The notes below the pieces were generated by a model. It was not told where the DNA came from. It saw only the letters and a list, made by a program, of their open reading frames with translations, and ran no database searches. Positions 43,417-55,715 of a stretch of 64,000 bases of DNA are shown here, piece by piece (positions within the stretch are counted from its first letter, which is position 1; every line of letters begins with the position of its first letter). The stretch comes from Cladopsammia gracilis (taxonomy: Eukaryota > Cnidaria > Anthozoa > Scleractinia > Dendrophylliidae). The translations under genes and the position numbers were made by a program. The stretch lies in the NCBI GenBank assembly GCA_022457155.1, contig JAJGOT010000037.1, positions 2,105,001 to 2,169,000 of the forward strand, written 5' to 3'.

Positions 43417-43589
43417 ATGGGAAAGACGAAGACTCGCGTCGCGGCAAAAAACAATAAGCGAACCCCGAAAACAATCAAACGAAATGTTAAGGCAAAGACG
43501 ACCACTGAGGAAAACCAGACAAGTGAAAATCCGGTTGATCAGATTGATCCGAAACGTGACGCGCTGGTATCAGTAATGAATTCTTGCGG
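43417..43589 (+). CDS. Candidate first coding exon of a host gene (basic N-terminus)
   Basis: An ATG in strong Kozak context (AAATCATGG) opens a frame starting MGKTKTRVAAKNNKRTPKTI, Lys/Arg/Thr-rich like a nuclear localisation region, then TTEENQTSENPVDQIDPKRD and ALVSVMNSC. At 43590 a GTAATTAAG donor could end the exon in phase 2; without splicing a stop follows within two codons. No family is recognised, and no next exon was found. It could be chance. Confidence 0.3.
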
Positions 43590-43879
43590 GTAATTAAGCT
43601 ATTTTTTCATAATTGGGCTTTTTCTCTTTCTCCGCGGTTGAATTCACTTGCATCTTTGCTATTCTGCTAACCGCAAATTCCCAAATAGTGGCATAAATGA
43701 AGCAGTTGCTATAGACTGCTATAGGTTTTAATATAAACAGCGAGTTCCACGCAGCTGCAAAGCGTAGCGAATGGAAGCTAAAATTACAGCGATGAGACTG
43801 AGACAAACTTAAACTCTCTACAGGTTGAATAGCTTATTAAGCTACAACTCTCTCTCTGAACTTCATCGACGGCAGCTCG

Positions 43880-44400
43880 AACTCGATGCGCTATATGCTT
43901 AAATATAAATGATACGCGTTTTTTCTTTTAAACATAAACTTATGGAGATTTTAATAAAATTTTTCGAAAGAAGATTGTGTTGTCCATTTTTATGCTTGTT
44001 CATTCATTACAATTATTTTATGGAAACAAAACAAGACTTGTATTTTCTTCACTCGCGTCGCCTTATGCAAATATGTTTGTGTATTTTTTGCAATTTTGAT
44101 TTCCAAATCAGTTTCTCGGTCAATTGTTGACAAGCAACAAGTGTATTACATTTGGAAAGTAGTCGTGCTAGTTATTCTAGACCGAGAATTTTTTTTTTGT
44201 GCATTTTTGTACGGTCTAAATGTTCTGTACAGACGGTCGCGTAATACTGTTTGTGAAGAATTGCTAAAATTGAAAAATAGCCCGGTTGTCAATCTTAATT
44301 CTTGTGCTTCCGACTTTTCACCTTAGTTAAGTTTCACCTTAGTTAAGTCTGTTCAGAGAGCGACGCTGTTAGACTCAGCCTATCTATATATTATCTTTAC
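43880..44400 (+). repeat. Dispersed repeat, copy 2 (copy 1 at 38690-39160)
   Basis: Same order of shared blocks as copy 1, plus an insertion near 44100-44160 and a local duplication of CACCTTAGTTAAGT near 44322-44348. Confidence 0.75.
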
Positions 44401-46710
44401 AGAAATCAAAAAATCTAAAATTATGGAAAATGGGACCATCCCCCCATTTAAAGATTTACAGTAACCTTAAAGGCCCATCTGCACTTACCGTGATGCACCG
44501 CGCATTGTTTATTTTGATTTGGACCCAGATAAATGCGATTTCTCGCGAAGTGAAATTATTGCCTCTCATCTCCAGGAAGAAATGAACACTGAGTTTGAAA
44601 TTTCGTTCGACATTAATTTTAAAATTTATTAGTCCCAAGAAGCGGTCCTGTTAGATATCAAAAGCCCGTATAACATGTCTCGCATTTTGTCTGGGTCGCT
44701 CAACCCTTCTTTAAATAGTGTAGCTCCAGGCAGCTCCAGTCGCCGAGGCAGTTTCCTCCGCTTCGAAAGTTCGCATCGAAAACATTTTCACGTTGTGGGA
44801 CGCGGAAAACCTTTTGCTATTTTTACCGAAAGTTTAAGGTCGATGCCGCTTAAAACGAAACCTCCAGCGAGCCGAGAAGTAATACTATTACGCACTGCAT
44901 GAATCATCGCATCGCATTAAGGTTCGGGATGAAATTCGGCAACACTACGAGAGACACAATGCGAACAGAAAAGGGATGGGAGGGTGGGTGAGTTAATTTC
45001 CCTGGTCCGTACCCCTACCCGTAACACCCAAATGCCAATTGCTTTACATTTGGTATATTCCATTCGCCGTTTCACTTGAAGGAATGACAATGTATTCATA
45101 TTTTGTTGGTCTTATATGCTTTGCTTATAATTTATGCAGTAAGAATAGGGGTCTCCTTCCAGTCAGCCTTAATATGGGTTAGGCGGCTGTTGAGCCGATA
45201 CTAACAGACATTCGTCAAAGGACGAATCAAATTCCTAGTCCCATGCCAGGGAGACGTAAAATGGGAGACCCGGGGCCAGCAAGGGGGTGACAGTCATGAC
45301 CCAGCATAACCGGGGGGTTTGTTTAGATACTCTTTTTCACAACCGTCACTCCCCATTGAGCGAAGGAAATTAGATACCACTAAACCAGTGGAGTGGTGTA
45401 CAAAACGGGATATTTTCCAGCCAAAAGGCAGGGTGTTGTAAACAAAGTATCACCCACCCCACTGTATCCCAAAGAAGGTTCTACTTTCCTCGGTCAAGAG
45501 GAGATGGGCATACTCTGACTTGTCGTCAAGTATTGTCCGATAGATACATTGTATCACCGCCCACATATCTTGGTAGATTCAGAAGAGTGTCTAACTTAAA
45601 AGGCATTTCCCTCATCCCTAGATTTAAAAAAAGAAACGAGCGTCATGGCAAAGTCTCGGCTTTGTGGGCTCCACAGTCAAGGGGAGGACCAGATGGGGTG
45701 GGTCAACTTCTCCCACTTTACACTTCAGTGAAATGGCCCCGTGGTTAAACGGTCAAGCAATGTGCTTCTCACAAAATCCGCGAACGGCTTACACAAAATA
45801 TTGTTCCAGAAATGTTCAGAGGGTGGGCGATCCAAACAGTACTGTTTCCCCTTGAAATTGCCAGAAAAGGGATTAAAGTGTTCAAAGATGGAGACTTTAT
45901 CTTTTATCCATTTCCAAACCTGAACTTGTTGAGCGGATGGAGAAACGCCAACTATATACTGCCATTGATGGTAGTAATTGTGAACTTCCCCAGCGCGAAA
46001 ACTAGCAGGATCTCTAAACCGTAATGTCGCAGGGTCTCCAAGTTTATCTCCATGGCAAGTCTGGTCAATTTCTTCTCTCGAAAGCTCTGAGACTGCTATC
46101 CGCGTGCTGACCCCAACTTAGTTCCCCAACCAGTCAACCCAATTAACTGACTTTGGAGGATACCGAGCATAAGTGTGAAGCTTTCCTTCAAATTCCGAGT
46201 CGCAATCCCAATCCCAAGTCAAAAGACAAGAGTTCCGAGAAGGAAAAGAAAACATTCTGATTACAGACACGAATGAATGCAACAGAACGTTGGTGGGGGA
46301 ACCCACGGGGCCAGCAAGGGGGTGACAGTCATGACCCAGCATAACCGGGGGTGTTTGTTTCGATACTCTTTTTCACAACTGTCACTCCAAGCAGGCCCTG
46401 GACAAAATATTATCCGTACAAGGGAAAGAATCCTGGAATATTAATGTAATGCTCAATGCAGAGAAAATCATTTATTTCCTACATTCTTATCATTATGACC
46501 ATTACCACGATCCGTCATAGACAGTACAATGAAATTCAGTGAAATTATAAACTGCTTAAACTTTGCGCAGTTATTGCTCTACTTATTCTGGTTTGTGTAA
46601 GTAGTTGGTTGTAGAATGGCCGGAAATCCCGCGCAAATCACGTTTCCGCTTGAAACAATTTATCTCAATATGCCCCAGGCGATTAACTCATATAAGGGGC
46701 TGACATGGCA
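44400..46710. other. Stretch without recognised gene; two short dispersed repeats
   Basis: A repeat of about 95 bp (GGCCAGCAAGGGGGTGACAG and following) occurs at 45270-45365 and again at 46303-46395. Another of 74 bp (CTTGAAGGAATGACAATGTA and following) is at 45073-45146 and 50678-50751. GC-richer sequence at 45150-46140 holds several short frames, none recognised. Confidence 0.6.
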
Positions 46711-46719
46711 CTTCTTTCA

Positions 46720-46938
46720 GGTCCGGAATACACCATTTGCACGATGACGTCATATGACTACAACTACCAGAATCCTTCAGTTTTTTGTTTTCTAGTGCAA
46801 ATTAGGGCTAATATAGGGTTATTTAAACCGCACTGGGATAACAAAATTTAAATAAGAAAGGAAAAACGAAATGAATTCTGGTAGTTGTAGTCAAATGACG
46901 CCATCGCGCAAATGGCCTATTCTGCCGCACTTGCTTTC
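46720..46938. mobile_element. MITE with inverted ends
   Basis: Inverted ends of about 45 bp share CCATTTGC, CGATG, CGTCAT and TGACTACAACTACCAGAAT. About 130 bp of unique sequence lies between. Target duplication was not identified. Confidence 0.65.
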
Positions 46939-46971
46939 GACGATTATTCTTTTCAACCTTCGTCGCCACTT

Positions 46972-47307
46972 CTAGCACCTTCTCCTGTCCTTATCACCAA
47001 GCAGCGGGAGGAGAAAGTTATGAAACTGTCCTTTGGGCTTGTCAGCCTTCCCACGTAGAGTCTCAGACGCGAGGCGATAATAACCCGCCTTCTCGTGCTT
47101 GGTATCTTGAGCCGCATTCTTTAGAACTTCTAAGAGGTCTAGGGCCTCAAACCTATTGAACTCCGGAATAGGGCGGGAAGCCAGGTGACGTATCTTTTCC
47201 AGACGGTTATCCACCGAGGACGCTGTGAGGGCGTCCATGGACTTTTTTAATTGCTCATACGTAAGTTGCAACGCGTATGGAGAGCAATAAGCCGAGTCAA
47301 ATTCCAT
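46972..47307 (-). CDS. Hypothetical protein or exon, possible host gene
   Basis: 111 codons from MEFDSAYCSPYALQLTYEQL to GDKDRRRC-stop, with balanced composition and predicted helices (EKIRHLASRPIPEFNRFEAL, DLLEVLKNAAQDTKHEKA). There are no repeats in it, which is unusual for this window. No family is recognised. It may be a single-exon gene or a first exon ending shortly before the stop. Confidence 0.4.
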   Translation of the reverse strand: MEFDSAYCSPYALQLTYEQLKKSMDALTASSVDNRLEKIRHLASRPIPEFNRFEALDLLEVLKNAAQDTKHEKAGYYRLASETLRGKADKPKGQFHNFLLPLLGDKDRRRC

Positions 47308-47629
47308 GCAAAACTCATTTTAAAGCCACGAAAAGTTTCCTTTCAATTTCACAGTAAGTGTCATCCCTTTACACCTTAATACACACACCATTCCCTTAAA
47401 TAAGCGCTCAAAGTCTCACTGACCAAATAAACAACGATTGTGCCAAAGGGTCAAGACACTATTCAGAAACCAAGAATCGCGCAAATTAATTATTAATTGT
47501 GGGCAACATTCAGAGGTTGTGTCATAACAACAAGCAAATTTCATGCCACACATGAACAACAAAGCAGATCACATATCCCACTGGCCAGGTGCCGCCACAG
47601 ACACAATCATGAACTCGCTGGGTTTGTCA

Positions 47630-48250
47630 CGTCAAGACAATATCAGACAAATAACAATAACAGCCAAATTACGTGCCTCACTGGCCAAATAAACACTTCT
47701 ACAGTCATGATCTTCAAACAAGGCAAGTCGCTGAAAGGATGGCGCCGTGACAATAACAGGCAAATCACATTTGCCATACTGGCCAAAGTAATTCTATCCA
47801 AACAATTCCACCATAACAATAACAGGCAAATTACATTATTCACTGGCTATACAACATTTCACAGTCATGATCATCAAACAGACGACTTGCAGAAAGAATC
47901 ACGCCATGACAATAACAGGCAAATCATAATTGCCATACTGGCCACAACACTTCTATCCAAACAATTCCGTCATGACAATAACAGGCAAGTTACATTCTTC
48001 CGTGGCCATACAACATTTCACAGTCGTAATCATTAAACAGAATCACGCCATGACAATAGCAGGCATAGCAGGCAAAACATAATTGCCTCACAGGCCATAA
48101 CAATTCTATCCAAACAATTCCGTCATGACAATAACAGGCAAATTACATTATTCACTGACCAAACAACATTTCCAATCACGATCATCAAACAGACAATTTG
48201 CTGAAAGAATCACGCCATGACAATAGCAGGCAAAACACAGTTGCCTCCTC
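47630..48250 (+). repeat. Tandem minisatellite with higher-order pattern
   Basis: Units built on ATGACAATAACAGGCAAATY recur near 47746, 47811, 47906, 47970, 48048, 48124 and 48217, with alternating longer and shorter spacing around 65-95 bp. Linking blocks include AACAATTCCGTCATGAC and CATTTCACAGTCATGATCAT. One detached unit lies at 49975-50110. Confidence 0.8.
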
Positions 48251-48724
48251 TACTAACCAGCCTGGGGTGAAGCGAATGGCGTCTTGCTGGGCTCATTCTA
48301 TCACGCGCCATTCGATTCACCTTGGATGGTAAGTGTAAAGTTCGTCGATGCTTATTCGCCCTGCTTCCCCTCCCACGGGACGATTTTATGAAAGGACATT
48401 GCTTGTTATCATCCAATCAGAAAGGAGCAAACGGCGTGACTGTTGGAGGCCGGCACACATATTACCACCCGTGGCGTTTTCGAGCTTCGAATGCTGTCTT
48501 TCTCGATATTATTTGGGGTCTAGCGCTTCGAGTTTTGGACGGATTTTAAATGTAATGGTACGAGAAGAAACTTCTGAGTTTCAGCTTGCCTGGTGCGGGG
48601 TTTGGAAGCCGTGCGATGGGAATTTCTTTGTGAAAATGACTCGGCGCTGGACCGGTCCAAAATCCAGCTTTCCTCCCTTGTCTCTTTACTATACGCTCAG
48701 GTAAACGTCCGATGTAAAACCTAG

Positions 48725-49780
48725 CTTGTCCCAGGCTCCGAGACAGTGGGGAACGCGCGAAGTAAAAAGAGGAAAAAACCACTGGGAAACTGGGGAGATG
48801 GGGGCGGCGGAGCCTGTAAACATTTCTTTACCAACGCTCTTCTGCCCTCATTTGGCAAGTTTTGCGATAATCCAATTTTCTGTCGTTAAAATGTCAAAAT
48901 GCCAATTAACCGAAATAGTTCTCGGATTTCTCGTGCGAGTACTTCGCGCAAAAGCACGTGCAAGAACGCGAGGAAATCCGCATGTCTTGCAAGACGCGTA
49001 CGCCGACGAAAGTACCGTTCTCGAATCTCGAAGTCCACCCTTCAAAGTGCTGCTGATTTTGTAGGAAAAACGTAGCATGTAGAGGAACCAAGACTATTAG
49101 CTAAACTAAACAGGCCAATGAAAAGATAGAACATTTAATCCTCCCCAAGCGCTCATAAGTCGCTAACATTCTACGACGTCAAATCATTCTACGAGACCTT
49201 TCTACATGGGAGCAACTGATGAGGTTCAGCAAAGAACCAAAACTCGAATCTTGCTTAAAGAATATCGAAAAGTAACCACTTGCAGCCGTAAGAATTACAA
49301 ATCAGCTAACATGCTGGAGATTGAAATATTTCAAACCGGATGCAATGACGCCATACGTCTGACAATGGAGGTCACTGCGGAGAAACACGTCACGCAGAAT
49401 AAACTCCGAGGACCTAAAAACAATTGCAAGGTGCCACTATTTCAATACATAATAAACCGTAACTATCGCATAAGACTCGGATCTTAGACTCTTTTAGCCG
49501 TAATGAAGAAAAACTATCTCGCGAGTTATGCTAACCGCAGACTCGCGCTCACATTAAATCACGGACTGAAAAATGAACTGATCCTAAGCAGCGATTAATT
49601 CCTTCTTCATACTTCCTACTTCCTACTTCGTAAACTAGGAGCTGGTATACCGGAAAGAGCTTTTTAAAGAAATGTTTACAGGCTCCGCCGACCGTTCTCT
49701 CCCCAGTTTCCCCGTTATTTTTTCCTTTATTTACTTCGCGCGTTTCCCACTATCTCGGAGCCCGGAACAGACTAAGCAAA
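48725..49780. mobile_element. Element with about 110-bp terminal inverted repeats
   Basis: The left arm (GGCTCCGAGACAGTGGGGAA ... GGCGGAGCCTGTAAACATTT) is repeated inverted at 49655-49780. The interior shows no transposase. Flanking 48260-48720 and 49780-50130 also hold no recognised gene. Confidence 0.7.
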
Positions 49781-50394
49781 ACCCTTCAAATCGCTTAAAT
49801 TCGCTGTTTTCTGCTAGAAGAACGACAACACACAACATTCCAGGTAAAAATAAGTTTATCTTGATCTTATATGCGAATATTCATCACAGAATATTACGAT
49901 GAGTGAACCTTTTCGATATTCCCATACATTTCCTCTAAATTTAAAGATACGGTCACACAGTTTGTGTGGGCTCCCTGTGGCCATCCAACATTTCACAGTC
50001 ATGATCATCAAACAGACAGCTTGCTGCGAGAATCACGCCATGACAATAGCTGGCAAGTCACAATTGCCTCACTGGCCATAACAATTCTATCCAAACAACA
50101 CTATCGTGTATAAATAAAAGTAATTTACCGTATTTACAAAAACAAGCAAATTACAAACCCTACAAAAAATTCTAATGCATAACCTAAAAGCCCAACTACG
50201 AGGGAAGTAACAACAAGAAGAGCTTCCCATGGACATGCTGGACAAAAAACCTGCAAACAAACCCTGGACGCCCCTAGAATAAGCGTCGGTGCGTAATTAC
50301 ATAACCCAATCACGTGCAAGATAACATAAACTCGTCGCGAACTCAAAAAATATCGCAAACCAAACTGGAGCAAGAAAATGCCAAACTGAGGAAC

Positions 50395-50590
50395 AACGAA
50401 AGCATGCAAAATATCACAATTATGTGCGGTCCTCAGTCGAACATACGTCTAAAGAATCACTCCACAAATAAAACTGGCCATTTCCCGGCCAAAATAACAC
50501 AATTATTTGCGGTCCTCAATAGAACACCCGCCGAAAGAGTCATTCCACAAATAAAACTGGACATTTCCCGGCCAAAATAACAGTCGAAGT
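50395..50590 (+). repeat. Two-copy tandem repeat, unit about 88 bp
   Basis: ATTCCACAAATAAAACTGG, CATTTCCCGGCCAAAATAAC and GCGGTCCTCA are repeated in order with slight changes. Confidence 0.7.
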
Positions 50591-51051
50591 CATTTTCGAA
50601 CACTTGGCTGAAATCCGGTCAAGGCGCAGCTATAAAGTTTCTGAAGCGAAGGGCACGAGATGTTACCGGAGCAAGTTGTACTTGAAGGAATGACAATGTA
50701 TTCATATTTTGTTGGTCTTATATGCTTTGCTTATAATTTATGCAGTACGAATAGTAAATTTGTAACGCCATGTTTTCGGCCGGTTCGTACGTCGTCTTCA
50801 TCTATAAATTGAAAGGCGTTCCAGTGACTCAATGTCAATGAAACTTTCAGATAATATTTTGCACATCGGTAAGCATGCGTGGTTAACGTTTTAAAAAAAA
50901 TCCATCGAGCCGTTTCTCAGATTTTTGCAAAAGCGATTAAAATCGAAAAATACCCAAAAATTGCACATGAAGCGATGTTAGGAAAAATGGTAGTTCTCAA
51001 GATCGCAAAAGAGAAAGTAATCAAAACTTTCAAGGTTTACAACATTATATA

Positions 51052-51300
51052 CAGCTATTTCAATTAACGTTGTCGGGTGAAAGCTCAAAGCGCAAAGCTC
51101 GAAGCCTACAAGTCAAGACCGAACGAGTAAACCGAGAACCTGTTCCAGGCATGCAGATAGTTGGGAGCGGTGAAACGAAAAGAAAACGGCGCGAATGAGC
51201 GATGCTACGAGCGGGAGAAACATTTATTTTGCGCCGCTCCCAACTATCTTCGCTTGTAGCTTTGAGCTTTCATCCGACAACGTTAATTGAAATAGCTGTA
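51052..51300. mobile_element. Foldback MITE, about 250 bp
   Basis: Outer arms TTCAATTAACGTTGTCGG and CCGACAACGTTAATTGAA face each other, and inner arms GATAGTTGGGAGCGG and CCGCTCCCAACTATC do as well. No coding sequence. Confidence 0.75.
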
Positions 51301-51497
51301 TGGCATATAATGATTTCTAAGTTTCTTGTTTATCGTCGTCATGGTAATATCGATTTTACCAGACAATATATTTTGCCAAACTTCAATTCAAAACTAGTTA
51401 GTGGTGAAAATTTCACGTTGATCTGACTTGGAGAAGATCGCTTAAAAGCCGATTGAAAAATGTAGGAATGGTCTCCAGAAAACTGTATCGAACCACC

Positions 51498-51776
51498 TTA
51501 AATCCATCTGCTTCTGTTGTTGGTGCTGTTGGTTCTTCTTGATTTTTCTGCCTGAAGTTTCGCCGTCTTCTGCCTCCTTCCTTGTTTGTGTTTGACCAAA
51601 ACTTTCCTTGTCATTTTTTTTCCACATATCTGCTGCATTTTCTCTATCTTTTTTTTCTTTTGGTCATTGACTTCTCTTTGCTCTGATTCGGCTGCATCCT
51701 CTCTTTCAATTAAATCCTCCTGTGCTTTTTCCATATTTGCCATTCCACTTCCACTTGCTTTTTCTGTAAAATTCAT
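51498..51776 (-). CDS. Hypothetical charged coiled-coil frame
   Basis: 92 codons, MNFTEKASGSGMANMEKAQE to NRSRWI, very rich in Lys, Glu and Gln. Low complexity (purine-rich strand) may explain the open frame. It may be an exon remnant. Nothing is recognised. Confidence 0.2.
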   Translation of the reverse strand: MNFTEKASGSGMANMEKAQEDLIEREDAAESEQREVNDQKKKKIEKMQQICGKKMTRKVLVKHKQGRRQKTAKLQAEKSRRTNSTNNRSRWI

Positions 51777-52871
51777 TTTTTTTTCTCAGATCTCTGGAAA
51801 GATTGTTATAGCGGTCTTGGACTGCCCTCTTGTCAACTTCATTATACTTCAAATATACTTCTTGGAGTTTGTTTTAGTATTCGGCAATCTTTTCCCACTT
51901 TGTTCCCCGAGCAACTGTACTCCTCTTTATAACAGCCAATACTTTAAATTGACAGCAAATATTTCCCGACAAAGAAGTCCATCTTTTTCATCTGTCCGAA
52001 CCATCTGCTACCTGATAATTATTTTAAAATCCTGATTGAATATTGAATCAATAAATCAATCGGGCATTGAATCAACAACTTAGTTGTTAGTTAGTTAAGG
52101 GCTTCAAAAATAAATTAAATATCCACAATTAAGCTTAACAGTTACAATATATTCACATTTTAAATCCTAGAAAATGCACGTAAGCTCATCTGCCTAGGTT
52201 TATGAAAAACAGTTCTTAAGTTGATCATGAATTTGTGAATAAAGCCATCTGTAAGGAGCACACCATTTACGCTCAATGGGCATTAAATTAACTTTGTGAA
52301 TATTGCTATAAAACTTAAAATTAAACTAGAATTCGTATGTTCCTTTAGTTGTTGTTAGTGCTAACAAGTTCAAACTGTTAAATTCGGGCTTGACTTAAGC
52401 TTTAGTTTTAGACATTTTGTTTTTAGACAAATGCAAGCACAATAGGGGCTGAATTGTACTTGTAACTTGTACGAGATTTCCTAAACAATACAGTTCTTAC
52501 GAGGATTTCATATTGCATTTCTTCGGAATTGCGGGAACGCTCATGATTTAAGCTTATAGAGAGTCTGAAACACGAACAAACACACATTGGATATTTTCAT
52601 ATATTGTTTTCTGTGATTCATAAAACGTCATATTATCTTAATGAAAATTCCAGTCAGATTTTTGAACAAAAAGAGGGTGTGGGTTTAACTTTTCTACAGT
52701 CAAAATAGGAGAAATATACCCACGTTTTCTACAGGATGGGTAAATTGCACAAATGCCGTCCTGGACGAGGCCAGGGCGGGAATGCGGTGAGCCGAAGGTA
52801 CTAATGCGCATGCGCCCGTGTCAAATTACTTCCGGTTCGCCATCCTAGATCGTCCCGCCCCCGTATCTTAA

Positions 52872-53448
52872 CCCTATTCGGCCTGGGGGGGGGGGCACAA
52901 AGGGCCCGCGCTAACTTTGAACGTTCATAACTTCTTTAATATGTATTCAAACGCCATCAAACTTTGTGACTTTTCCTAAAATTTATCTGGCAACAATTTT
53001 GTATGACAATTTTTTGATCACGTGACTTGATGTTTCCATGGCAACAAGATTTTGACAGCCATGTTTTTTTAAATTTGCATATTTGTACCTTTGAATGAAG
53101 AAAAACAATATTTACTGGTATAACTTTTATATTTTTACGTCATTTAGCGTTTATTTATTGGTATTGATTAATTTTGAGTCAATTTGGACGGTTTTTAAGA
53201 GGTTTTAAGAAATTTCAGAAATCCAAGATGGCGGATCCAAGATGGCGGCCGTATAACTAATTACCTAATAACTACGTCATATGACGTCATCATTCCATTG
53301 TGCGGACCGCAAAGGAGACAGTTTCGGACGTACTATGTACCCTCTAGGTTTCATTGTCGTAGCCTTAATGTTCTTGAACTTACGAAGGGGGGGCACATTG
53401 TGCCCCCCCCAGGCTCAGGAACTCAAAAAAAGCCCAGGCCGAATAGGG
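52872..53448. mobile_element. piggyBac-type MITE (TTAA target duplication), copy 2
   Basis: Ends CCCTATTCGGCCTGGG and CCCAGGCCGAATAGGG, flanked by TTAA at 52868-52871 and 53449-53452. It has the same end pattern and inner C/G runs as the element at 377-1303. Two CCAAGATGGCGG units lie near 53222-53250. The duplicate locus at 61703-61706 has a single TTAA and no insert. Confidence 0.9.
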
Positions 53449-55715
53449 TTAAGGTATCTATTGTCTCTGGATGGCGGGTGTGTCCTCGCCTTTGCTGGCA
53501 TAATGTCTTGTATGTGAAGATATCTCAAGCTTTCTATTAGTGTCACTATTTTCCATCCCAACAAAAAGAACACACCCATATTCCGGGCCTAAACAAATTC
53601 ATTTTAGGATAAGGGACAAGGAAAAAAAACGTTTATTCTTGTCTGTCTACGCCTCGAGGCTATTTCCAATCACACTTGTGATTACTTTCTCGGTGTCCCT
53701 GGGAAAACCTTGTAGACGAATTGCAAAAATACAACTCAGTTTTATAAGAACTTTTTATGATATTAATTTCATGTTAGTCATGTTGCTGTATAACAGTTGA
53801 CAGGTACGTTATGTACTCTGACGTATAACGCGGAAAGGTTGCTTGTGGCTTTGTGTTGCGTCAAAAGTTTCGTTTCCGTAGGTAAACATGAACTAATTTT
53901 TAAAGTATATTTTGCAAAAAAAGACAAGTTATGTTACCATAATACGAGTTCCTGTTGCGCCGAAAGAACTTTACATGTATCTTTCGCACTGGGAAACATC
54001 AATTAACTATAGGGTTTACAAATTAAATTTCAAGTGATATCTAAATTTAACGAAATGCGTCCAAAATGTGGGTGGAATAATTTATTCTCCATCTTCATGA
54101 TCAATATTCAATTGCAACAGGGAAATATAAACTATATCACTCTAACCCTGTTTATCATTTCAATTTGTCAGCTAATTGTTCCAGTTAAACGGTCTACAAA
54201 AGCCAAACTACTTCGTGCAGAGATATTTCACTACGAAGTAACGACAGTTAATTTAAGTTAAAGGGGAGGGTGACAAATGTAAGACACTGCGTAAGTTACG
54301 AATCAATTTAACGCTTCAAAAGAATACAGAAAAACGAAGAAAACGCTGTTCGAGTTTACGAAACTGAGTAAATTGGCAACAAATTAGCTGCAAATTGTCC
54401 TGAAGTAATCTTATATCTTCATTCGTTTCGATCTATACGGAGTTACCCCAAGCAACCAGGGAATCACTATAGGTTTATTTCGTTTATTTTATTTCGATAA
54501 ACAAACTTAAATTTGGCATTTACGTAGAATCTTAACTTTCTTAATAGTATCAACAACTTACCGTATATTGCCTTTCTTTGTTGAAAAAGGTTCTTGCAGT
54601 GAAGTTTTTAAGAGACTTATGTGACGTCTGAAGGTTCTTGTTGCGGCGAGCATTTCTGGAAAAACTGAGCGGCAATATAATTTGCATTTGCTGGCGACTT
54701 CTCAAAGCTTTTGTTTTCGATTAAAGCGTAGGTTGACGTTTGTTTTCTCTTTGCAGTCTACTGAAATGTTTTCCACCATTCCGTTTCACCTGCCGTTCAC
54801 GCCATTTAACCGTTTATGACCAATACTTATATTCTCTCGAGCTCCTTACAATATCAATACACCATACAATATCAACAGAACGGTGGGGAGAATACATATA
54901 ATCAACAACCAGGATACACTTTGATATATCGTAAAATTCTCTCTGCTTTAATCAAACGGAATATATATGGATCAGTAAAGAGAACAAAACACTTCAACAT
55001 ATCAACTGATCAATACAATATACAGTGCATGAGTCCATCCCTAATTATAAATGAGTTTTTCAGAACTCAACAAAAAGGTTTCTTATCGAATTAAAAATCT
55101 ATATTTCCATAAACTACATTAACTTGGTAAATGCATTAAGTAAGGTTCTTTTTATGATATGTTCCAATCTGCACAGAATAATAAATTTAGTTCGTTATTA
55201 TCCTCAAAAACAACTTATCTTTGCCATGACCACATGCATCATACAAAAAGTTATATCAGGGATCGTCCGATTTAACAGGACTTTTTTACAATGTGGGAAG
55301 TCAAATATTACTCACCATTGAAATAGTTTTATATGCAGGAGCAAAAATGTGCAATAAGCTGTAAATTATTTCATCATTTAATTAAATATGTCAGAAAGTT
55401 GGTTGTCGACGTTGTTGTTGTCTTAAATCTATTTCCAGCTATTGTGTAAAAAGTTAAAGTTCAATTTTCAGAGTTTTCTTCGCTGTACACTAAGAGTATC
55501 AAAACAAAGAACAAGTTTGTCTGCCTAAAGTCATTATGAATTTCTTAACCTTAATAGTTCCCTCATAGTCAATCGCTGGGTCTTTTTCATGCCTCATAGA
55601 TTACCTGGCACACGATCAGTGAAATTATCCCCAAACTGCAAGACCTTCATCGAGTGCACACTTGAGGCATAAAAAGGGAATTCGGAAAACTTTCCTTACA
55701 GAGTTTATGGAGCAT

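Noticed and set aside
45150..46140. GC-richer stretch as an organellar or group I intron insertion
   Set aside because: I could not find conserved intron core motifs or a homing endonuclease; left unassigned.
47630..48250. CRISPR-like array
   Set aside because: Spacing is irregular, the spacers themselves are repeated, no cas genes exist, and the context is animal DNA.
53797..54261. Short frames conserved between 53.8-55.3 kb and 62.0-63.6 kb
   Set aside because: Both copies belong to the duplicated segment, so similarity shows recent duplication and not coding constraint.
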